This document shows positions 24,361-29,712 of a stretch of DNA of 29,712 nucleotides, in pieces. Where the stretch lies: contig CAJMRV010000005.1 of NCBI GenBank assembly GCA_905215795.1, forward strand, positions 1 through 29,712, given 5' to 3'. This DNA is from an uncultured bacterium. GTDB taxonomy: Bacteria > Pseudomonadota > Gammaproteobacteria > Burkholderiales > Burkholderiaceae_F. A program made the position numbers and the translations under genes. The notes under the pieces were generated by a model that was not told the origin of the DNA, ran no database searches, and was given only the letters and a program-made list of their open reading frames with translations. How positions within the stretch are numbered: the stretch's first letter is position 1; every line of letters begins with the position of its first letter.

Positions 24361-24393
24361 GAAATGGGATCCGAAAACGTCCATTTCGTTTTC
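24361..24393 (+). repeat. Two overlapping, mutually exclusive hairpins
   Basis: GAAATGG (24361-24367) can pair with CCATTTC (24381-24387), or GAAAACG (24373-24379) with CGTTTTC (24387-24393). Both are perfect 7-bp stems; they share base 24387 and interleave, so only one can form at a time. Confidence 0.35.
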
Positions 24394-24484
24394 AAAACCT
24401 TTCCATGCGTTCTCCTGCAAGGCGTTCGGAGGGAATGAACGCGAAACACAGCGATTATCCCTTATTTTTCCGTAGGGCATTGCT

Positions 24485-24503
24485 AAAGATGATAATCACT
24501 CTC
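24485..24503. promoter_or_regulatory. Fur-like box
   Basis: The 19-mer centred on TGATAATCACTCTC matches the classical Fur box at 14 of 19 positions. Two GATTATCC half-site-like copies flank it (24453-24460 and 24513-24520). GATAAT within it could be a -10 box with TTCCGT 17 bases upstream, so Fur binding would block a plus-strand promoter here. Confidence 0.45.
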
Positions 24504-24792
24504 AATCAAGGGGATTATCCACGCTTTTCTTTGGACCCCAGGGCTTTCACTGGAACGTGTGAGCAGATGCTAGAAATTGTAAAAATCCGACCGCGACGAC
24601 AGGGTATTACACGGCGAAACGGTCACGTCGAGCGGCGCCTCCGGAAGGCCCGGCAAGGCGTTTTCGACACCCCGAGCGGGACATATTCGGAGGATTTCCG
24701 ACATCGTTCCGAAATCCATGTGGAAGGGAACCCCTACCCACAAAGTAATAGAGTCCTACTTTCGTATGAGCGAAAGCAGGACTCTCTTTTTT
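24503..24792 (+). ncRNA. Candidate Fur-controlled small RNA (speculative)
   Basis: Support is indirect: a Fur-like box with a possible -10 at 24491-24496, a hairpin GGATTTC/GAAATCC at 24692-24717, and a strong terminator at 24750-24792 with its T-run on the plus strand. No plus-strand protein gene uses this terminator. The 5' end is a guess from the -10 position, and a shorter transcript starting near 24690 is equally possible. It matches no RNA family I recognise. Confidence 0.3.
24750..24792 (+). terminator. Strong plus-strand intrinsic terminator with no known upstream gene
   Basis: AGAGTCCTACTTTCG pairs with CGAAAGCAGGACTCT (one mismatch) around TATGAG, then CTTTTTT. On the minus strand the flank is ATTACTTTG, a much weaker T-run, so this is not simply the terminator of the convergent radical SAM gene, though it may also serve it. 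Confidence 0.8.
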
Positions 24793-24816
24793 CAGGCGTG
24801 CCGAAGAGGGTTTTTA

Positions 24817-26127
24817 TCAGCAGTCCTCGGGCTTGAGCGGCTTCCTGAGCTCGGCGCGGACGTTGTCCATGGCCGAGTAGAAGGCCTTCATCATCACCAG
24901 GCCGAGGAACTTGCCGGCGTCGGTGACGATGATGCGGTCCGGATCCTCCGGGTCGTCCTTGATGGCGCCGGCGATCCTCAGGCCCATCATCTCCTTGAAG
25001 AGGGCCTTGTCGAGGTCGACGCCGTGGAGGCGCTTGAAGTAGCTCCGGGAGATGCGGTGCGAGAAGAGGCGCAGCATCAGGCGGTACTGCATCACGGCGT
25101 GCTCGTCGAAGGCGCGCTGGCGCTCCACGCCCGTCATGCCGGCGCTGATGCGCTCGTTGTAGCGGCGCAGGCTGAACGTGTTCACGTAGAGGTTGTTGTT
25201 GAGGAAGCTGAAGGCGCCCGAGCCCACGCCGAGGTATTCGTCCCAGTCGACGACGTACTCGTCGAAGCCCTCGTCGTTGGTGCGGCCGAACGTCCAGCTC
25301 GTGAGCTGGTTGTAGTGGCGGCCGAGCGTGTCGAGGATGACGTTGTACTGGTCGGCGAGGCTGTACTCCTGCGAGGCGATCGTGTTCTTGACGCTCTTCT
25401 TGGTCTGCGAGGTGACCATCAGCGGGTAGGTCGTGACCTGGCGCGGATTGAGCGTGCGGATCTTCTCCATGTCGTCGTAGAGCATGTCCAGGGTCTGGCC
25501 CTGGAAGCCGAAGATCATGTCGATGTTGCACGTCGGGAAGAGTTCCTGGGCGTACTGCAGGCGTTCGTAGATCTGCTCGCCCGAGCCGAACTTCTCATAG
25601 CGGTCGGAGAGCTTGAGGATGTCGTCGTTGAAGCTCTGCACGCCGATGCTCATGCGGTCCACGAGCCCCTTGAGGTTGCGGAACTGCGGCGTCGTGATCA
25701 CCTGCGGGTCCGTCTCGCAGGAGATCTCCTTGATCGACGGGAAGAGCTTCTTGGCGTGTTCGAGCGTCTTGATGAGCTCGTCCTCGAGGATCGTCGTCGT
25801 GCCCCCGCCCAGGTACATCGAGTGGAAGTCGTAGCCGAGGGCCTTGACGTAGTCCATCTCCTTCCTGAGGTTCTGGAAGTACAGGCGCGCGGTGTGCTCC
25901 TTGAAGAGGAAGCGGTGGAACGTGCAGTACGAGCAGAGCGTGTGGCAGAACGGGATGTGTGCGTAGAGCAGGTACTTGTGGCCCTCGATCGGTTCGGGAA
26001 CGCGGTCGAGGATCACGGGGTCGCACTGCAGGTAGCGCTTCGTGTAGTAGTCCATGATCCGGTCGGAGAGGTTCACCTTCCAGGGGGACATGAGCTTACG
26101 TTGTGTCGAGGGGATGTAATGGGACAT
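24817..26127 (-). CDS. HemN/HemW-like radical SAM protein
   Basis: This 436-aa radical SAM enzyme has CHTLCSYC (Cys61/65/68) in the context YAHIPFC, a GGGTTT SAM-binding segment, and a C-terminal HemN_C-like domain. True HemN has a fourth cysteine two residues after the motif; here that position is Phe70, as in HemW and class C methyltransferases. Coproporphyrinogen oxidation is therefore doubtful. It is not HydG, which lacks HemN_C and has C-terminal cluster cysteines. The start lies ten bases after the stop of the acyl-CoA ligase gene, so the two form an operon. The class also includes enzymes that methylate or cyclopropanate heteroaromatics and polyketides, so an acyl-chain substrate is conceivable. 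The function is unknown. Confidence 0.8.
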   Translation of the reverse strand: MSHYIPSTQRKLMSPWKVNLSDRIMDYYTKRYLQCDPVILDRVPEPIEGHKYLLYAHIPFCHTLCSYCTFHRFLFKEHTARLYFQNLRKEMDYVKALGYDFHSMYLGGGTTTILEDELIKTLEHAKKLFPSIKEISCETDPQVITTPQFRNLKGLVDRMSIGVQSFNDDILKLSDRYEKFGSGEQIYERLQYAQELFPTCNIDMIFGFQGQTLDMLYDDMEKIRTLNPRQVTTYPLMVTSQTKKSVKNTIASQEYSLADQYNVILDTLGRHYNQLTSWTFGRTNDEGFDEYVVDWDEYLGVGSGAFSFLNNNLYVNTFSLRRYNERISAGMTGVERQRAFDEHAVMQYRLMLRLFSHRISRSYFKRLHGVDLDKALFKEMMGLRIAGAIKDDPEDPDRIIVTDAGKFLGLVMMKAFYSAMDNVRAELRKPLKPEDC

Positions 26128-26137
26128 TTTCTGGTTA

Positions 26138-27991
26138 TCAGCCGTGGGTGGAGTAGAGCTTGGCGATCTGCGGGGCCAGGCGTTTGACCAACTCCCTGCG
26201 CTTGAGCTTGAGGGTCGGAGTGATCAAACCGTTTTCAATCGTCCAGGGTTCGTTCGTCAGGACGACCGAACGCGGGAGCGCGTAGTGGGGGAATTCCGCG
26301 GCGGCGGCCTTGGCGCGCTTGAGTGCGGCGGAGCGCGCTTCGGCGGCGTTGAGGCTTTCCGGGTCTTCCGGGTCGAGGCCGAGTTCCTTGCAGAACACGG
26401 CCCATTCGTCGGGGTTCACCACGGTGATGAGCCCGATGAAGGGTTTGTTTTCGCCGACGATGTAGGCCTGCTCGAAGAGCGCGTCGGTTTCGATGGCCCC
26501 CTCGAGGTCGGCGGGCGGGATCTTCTCGCCGGTGCTCGTGACGATGATCTCCTTGATGCGCCCCTTGATCGAGAGGAGCCCCTCCTTGGAGAACTCGCCG
26601 ACGTCGCCCGTCCTGAGCCAGCCGTCGGGCGTGAACGCCGCGGCCGTGTCCTCGGGACGGTTCCAGTAGCCCTTCATGATGCTCGGGGCCTTGACCTGGA
26701 TCTCGTCGCCCTCGCCCAGACGGACCTGGACGTTCGGGAACGGGATGCCGACGGTGTCGGGATGATTGAGTTCGCGGTTGTTGCCCGCGATGATCGGGCT
26801 CGCCTCGGTCATGCCGTAGCCCTGGATGATCGGGAGTCCCAGGCCGCAGAAGACGCGGGCGATGCGCGCGTTGAGGGCGGCCCCGCCGGAGATGGCGATC
26901 TTGAGCTGCCCGCCGAACTGGTCGGTGAGCGTCGTGGCGACCTTCTTGAGGACCACGTTGCGGGCGAGTCCGTCGAACACGCTCGAGACGGGGTGTTCGA
27001 CCTCGATGCCGTTCTTGCGGCAGAAGTCGCGCCAGCCGATCGAGACGGCCCAGTTGAACAGGGAGCGCTTGAGGCCGGAGACCTTCTTGAGCTGGTGCTG
27101 CACGCGCGCGTAGATGCGCTCGTAGACGCGCGGCACCGAGATGATCACGTCGGGCTTGATCGTCTTGAGGTCGTCGGCGAGCAGGAGCACCGAGCGGTTG
27201 TAGGCGATCACGCAGCCCGTGGCGAGCGCGAGGTAGTAGCCCGCCGTGCGCTCGAACGTGTGCGAGAGCGGCAGGAAGGAGAGGAACTTGTAGCCCACTT
27301 CCGGGGAGACCGTGTCGAGGGTGGCCTTGACGTTGCTCACGATGTTCTCGTGCGTGAGCATGACGCCCTTGGGGCGGCCCGTGGTGCCGGAGGTGTAGAT
27401 GATGCCGGCGAGGTCGTCGGCGGCGGGCGGCTCGGGGAGTTCGCCCGTGAACGTCTCGCCCAGGGCGAGCCATTCGCGGATGCCGAAGATCCTCACGGCG
27501 TCCGCCTCGGAGGTCGCGGGGATCTCCTCGTCGGGTTCGGTGATCACGACGTAGCGGAGGTCCGGGAGCGTCACCCCCGTCTCCTCGATCTGCTTCCAGC
27601 GCTTGAGGTTGCTCGTGACGAGCATCTGCGCCTGGGAGTCGATCATGATGAAGGCGCACGCGCCCGGGGTGTCGATGGCGTGCAGCGGCACGGGGACGAG
27701 GGCGTTGCCGAGGACCGACTGGTCCGCGTGGACGTGGTCGACCGAGTTGGGCATGAGGATGGCCACGCGCGAGCCGCGGGCCAGGCCGAGGGCGCACAGG
27801 CTCTTCTGCCAGGCGAGGATCCCCTCGCCGACGTCCTTGTAGGTGCGGGACTCCCAGCTCTTGGTGCCTCGGTTGTATTGGCGGAGCGCCTCCAGACCGG
27901 CGTACTTGCGGATGCTGTTCCGCATGAGCTCCGTGAGAGTGTGGAAGGCACTCAGGTCAAAAGTGTTCTTGGATGAGTTCGACTCAGTCAC
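26138..27991 (-). CDS. Long-chain acyl-CoA ligase (AMP-forming)
   Basis: The 617-aa adenylating enzyme joins a fatty acid to CoA through an acyl-AMP. Core motifs are YTSGTTGRPKG (199-209), YGMTEASP, the D-containing GWLRTGD and GRIKEIIVTSTGEKI. A C-terminal LKLKRRE block holds the probable catalytic lysine. The class is FadD15-like (about 600 aa). I chose the GTG at 27991: AGGGA lies six bases upstream, and a promoter (28023-28051) overlaps the ATG that would give a 637-aa form, making that start unlikely. It is cotranscribed with the radical SAM gene. The substrate chain length cannot be read from sequence. Confidence 0.88.
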   Translation of the reverse strand: MTESNSSKNTFDLSAFHTLTELMRNSIRKYAGLEALRQYNRGTKSWESRTYKDVGEGILAWQKSLCALGLARGSRVAILMPNSVDHVHADQSVLGNALVPVPLHAIDTPGACAFIMIDSQAQMLVTSNLKRWKQIEETGVTLPDLRYVVITEPDEEIPATSEADAVRIFGIREWLALGETFTGELPEPPAADDLAGIIYTSGTTGRPKGVMLTHENIVSNVKATLDTVSPEVGYKFLSFLPLSHTFERTAGYYLALATGCVIAYNRSVLLLADDLKTIKPDVIISVPRVYERIYARVQHQLKKVSGLKRSLFNWAVSIGWRDFCRKNGIEVEHPVSSVFDGLARNVVLKKVATTLTDQFGGQLKIAISGGAALNARIARVFCGLGLPIIQGYGMTEASPIIAGNNRELNHPDTVGIPFPNVQVRLGEGDEIQVKAPSIMKGYWNRPEDTAAAFTPDGWLRTGDVGEFSKEGLLSIKGRIKEIIVTSTGEKIPPADLEGAIETDALFEQAYIVGENKPFIGLITVVNPDEWAVFCKELGLDPEDPESLNAAEARSAALKRAKAAAAEFPHYALPRSVVLTNEPWTIENGLITPTLKLKRRELVKRLAPQIAKLYSTHG

Positions 27992-28022
27992 TTTACGTCC
28001 CTGTAGGTAATGGAATTCTAAA

Positions 28023-28051
28023 AAAATAGCCCAAGCTTTCGATAAAAGCAA
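28023..28051 (-). promoter_or_regulatory. Promoter of the acyl-CoA ligase - radical SAM operon
   Basis: On the minus strand TTGCTT and TATTTT are separated by exactly 17 bases. Transcription would start near 28016, about 25 bases before the GTG start and downstream of the alternative ATG at 28051. Confidence 0.5.
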
Positions 28052-28059
28052 ACGGATGC

Positions 28060-28078
28060 GGGCCCTTCTTTCAGGGCC
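28060..28078 (-). terminator. Hairpin directly after uup
   Basis: GGCCCT and AGGGCC enclose a six-base loop immediately after the uup stop. The following minus-strand sequence has few T residues, so termination may be partial. Confidence 0.4.
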
Positions 28079-29712
28079 TCATCCCTCGAGCTCCGCACGC
28101 TTCATTTCAAGGAACTCCCAACGCTCGAAAGCCTCGAGGTTCTCGGCCTCGATCTCCTCGAGGCGGACCGCGTCGTTCTTGATCGTTTCGGGGTCCTGCT
28201 CGAAGTAGCCGGGCTCGTTCATGCGCTCGTGGATCTCCGCCTCCTCCTTCTCGAGGGCGAGGAGACGCTGCGGGAGCTCCTCGAGCTCCTTGTTCTCCTT
28301 GTAGGAGAGCTTCTTCTGGACGCGCGGGCGGTCGCGGAAGTTGTTGGTCTTCTCCTCGGGGGCGGCCTTGGGCTTCTCCTCCTCGACGGGTTCGGGGCGC
28401 TGGCGCAGCCAGTCCTGGTAGCCGCCCACGTACTCGCGCCAGCGGCCTTCGCCCTCGGGGGCGAGCACGGAGGTGACGACGTTGTCGAGGAAGCGGCGGT
28501 CATGGCTCACGAGGATGATCGTGCCGGGGTAGCCCGCGAGGGTCTGCTCGAGCATCTCGAGCGACTCGATGTCGAGGTCGTTGGTGGGCTCGTCGAGCAC
28601 GATCAGGTTCGCCGGCAGGGCGAAGAGGCGTGCGAGCAGCAGGCGGTTCTTCTCGCCCCCGGAGAGGGAGCTCACGGGCACGTTGAGGCGGCGCGGCGGG
28701 AAGAGGAAGTCGCCCATGTAGGCGATCACGTGCTTCTTCTGGCCGCCCACTTCGATCCACTCGCTCCCCGGGGAGATCGTCTCGGAGACGGTCTTCGTCG
28801 GGTCGAGCTGCGCGCGGAGCTGGTCGAAGTAGGCCACCTGCAGGTTCGTGCCGAGCTTGACCGAGCCCTCGTCGGGCTCGAGGCGTCCGAGCAGGAGCTT
28901 GATCAGGGTGCTCTTGCCCACGCCGTTCGGGCCGATCAGGCCGAGGCGGTCGCCGCGCATGAGCTTGAAGTCGAGTCCTTTGACGATCGTCTTCTCACCG
29001 AAGCGCTTCGTCAGGTTCGTCGTCTCGGCGACGATCTTGCCGCTCTTTTCGCCTGCGTCGAGCGTGAGGTTGATGTTGCCCATGCGGTCGCGGCGGGCCT
29101 CGCGGTCGCGCCGGAGCTGTTCGAGGCGGCGCACGCGCCCTTCATTGCGGGTGCGGCGTGCCTCGATCCCCTTGCGGATCCAGACCTCCTCCTGCGCCCA
29201 GAACTTGTCGAAGCGGCGTCGTTCGAGCTCTTCGGCGGCGAGTTCGTCCTCCTTGACCGATTCGTACTGCGAGAAGCTCCCGGGATAGCTCCGGAGGCGT
29301 CCGCGGTCGAGTTCGATGATGCGGGTGACGACGTCGTCGAGGAAGAGGCGGTCGTGGGTGATCACCACGAGGGCGCGCTGGGTGCGGTATTCGGTGTTGA
29401 CGAGCTGCTCGAGCAGTTCGATCGCCCCGACGTCGAGGTGGTTGGTCGGTTCGTCGAGGAGCAGCAGGTCCGGGAGCACGGTGAAGGCGAGGGCGAGCGC
29501 GGCGCGCTTCTTCTCGCCGCCCGAGAGGTTCACGAGGTTGCGTTCGGGGTCGAGCCCGAAGCGGTCGAGTTGTTCGTCGAGCTTGGCGAGCAGCCTCCAG
29601 CGTTCGCGTTCGTCGTGGTGTTCGGCGAAGCGTCCCCGGAGGGCGAGGCTCTCCTTGATGGTCGGGGCCTCGGGAAGGACGGGCTCCTGCTCGACGAAGT
29701 GCACGGTCAGGC
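28079..29712 (-). CDS. uup: ABC-F ATPase Uup, 5' part outside window
   Basis: At least 543 residues are present; the frame is open to the window edge, and the GTG at 29704 is internal. The first Walker A is missing, so about 60 N-terminal residues lie beyond the window. Present are the first signature LSGGEKKR and Walker B LLLDEPTNHLD, a charged linker, the second Walker A GPNGVGKST, signature LSGGEKNR and Walker B VLDEPTNDLD. A C-terminal coiled coil follows (about the last 75 residues, from KLSYKENKELEELP), which in Uup binds DNA. There are no membrane segments, as expected for ABC-F. Uup limits precise excision of transposons and acts at stalled or branched DNA; some ABC-F proteins act on ribosomes. 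Confidence 0.9.
   Translation of the reverse strand, partial: LTVHFVEQEPVLPEAPTIKESLALRGRFAEHHDERERWRLLAKLDEQLDRFGLDPERNLVNLSGGEKKRAALALAFTVLPDLLLLDEPTNHLDVGAIELLEQLVNTEYRTQRALVVITHDRLFLDDVVTRIIELDRGRLRSYPGSFSQYESVKEDELAAEELERRRFDKFWAQEEVWIRKGIEARRTRNEGRVRRLEQLRRDREARRDRMGNINLTLDAGEKSGKIVAETTNLTKRFGEKTIVKGLDFKLMRGDRLGLIGPNGVGKSTLIKLLLGRLEPDEGSVKLGTNLQVAYFDQLRAQLDPTKTVSETISPGSEWIEVGGQKKHVIAYMGDFLFPPRRLNVPVSSLSGGEKNRLLLARLFALPANLIVLDEPTNDLDIESLEMLEQTLAGYPGTIILVSHDRRFLDNVVTSVLAPEGEGRWREYVGGYQDWLRQRPEPVEEEKPKAAPEEKTNNFRDRPRVQKKLSYKENKELEELPQRLLALEKEEAEIHERMNEPGYFEQDPETIKNDAVRLEEIEAENLEAFERWEFLEMKRAELEG

Larger units (their letters stand above)
23986..24816. other. AT-richer region upstream of hydA, no recognised protein gene
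   Basis: This 831-bp stretch separates hydA from the radical SAM gene. It contains a likely hydA promoter (24114-24143, minus), an inverted repeat next to the hydA ribosome site (24001-24016), two exclusive hairpins (24361-24393), a Fur-like box (24485-24503), a further hairpin (24692-24717) and a strong plus-strand terminator (24750-24792). A 160-codon plus frame at 24354-24836 has no family signal, no ribosome site, and runs through the terminator, so I do not call it a gene. Confidence 0.6.

Noticed and set aside
24354..24836. 160-codon plus frame upstream of hydA
   Set aside because: It has no ribosome site or family signal, crosses the strong terminator and overlaps the end of the radical SAM gene.
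24817..26127. Radical SAM gene as the missing hydG
   Set aside because: It has the HemN-type YAHIPFC motif and HemN_C domain and lacks HydG's C-terminal cluster cysteines.
27992..28051. ATG at 28051 as start of the acyl-CoA ligase
   Set aside because: It overlaps a promoter, the 20 extra residues are not ligase-like, and the GTG at 27991 has a proper ribosome site.

Overview
The window is high-GC DNA, densely coding apart from a few AT-richer intergenic stretches. It looks like a chromosomal piece of an anaerobic or microaerophilic betaproteobacterium. The protein set best fits the Sutterellaceae (Burkholderiales): an Aap-type amino-acid importer, a betaproteobacterial-style TopB, a TtrA/TtrB-like molybdoenzyme and a periplasmic-type [FeFe] hydrogenase. 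This placement is inferred from gene content; no rRNA or tRNA is present to confirm it. I see no insertion sequence, prophage or CRISPR array.

Layout. Positions 1-5247 hold housekeeping genes: the end of an alpha/beta hydrolase, def (minus), topB (plus) and a PaeA/YtfL-like CNNM-CBS membrane protein (minus). Positions 5502-9412 form an amino-acid ABC importer locus, aapJ-aapQ-aapM, followed by an AtaL/DUF1857-like protein where the AapP ATPase would be expected. Next come tex (9504-11801), prfC (11909-13513) and a LysR regulator (13752-14732), most separated by clear intrinsic terminators. An AT-rich 471-bp region with an FNR-like box and two similar hairpins leads into a two-gene operon. It encodes a Tat-exported four-cluster ferredoxin (TtrB-like) and a 1017-aa molybdopterin enzyme (TtrA-like).

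Converging on that operon, from 23985 down to 19136 on the minus strand, is hydA-hydB-hydC-hydF-hydE. It encodes a periplasmic [FeFe] hydrogenase: a large subunit, a Tat-bearing small subunit, a formate-dehydrogenase-gamma-like cytochrome b, and two of the three H-cluster maturases. HydG is not in the window. Upstream of hydA is 831 bp of AT-rich, non-coding-looking DNA. It holds a Fur-like box and a strong plus-strand intrinsic terminator that serves no recognised plus-strand gene, so an undescribed small RNA is possible. Beyond it, again on the minus strand, are a HemN/HemW-like radical SAM gene, a long-chain acyl-CoA ligase gene and the truncated ABC-F gene uup.

Working model (inference). 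The hydrogenase oxidises H2 in the periplasm and passes electrons through HydC to quinone. The TtrBA-like enzyme could be a periplasmic terminal reductase for a sulfur oxyanion or similar acceptor, induced when oxygen is absent. It has no membrane quinol-oxidising subunit here and no Tat signal on its catalytic subunit, so its electron donor and its export by hitchhiking on TtrB are open questions. The radical SAM plus acyl-CoA ligase pair is the least explained module.
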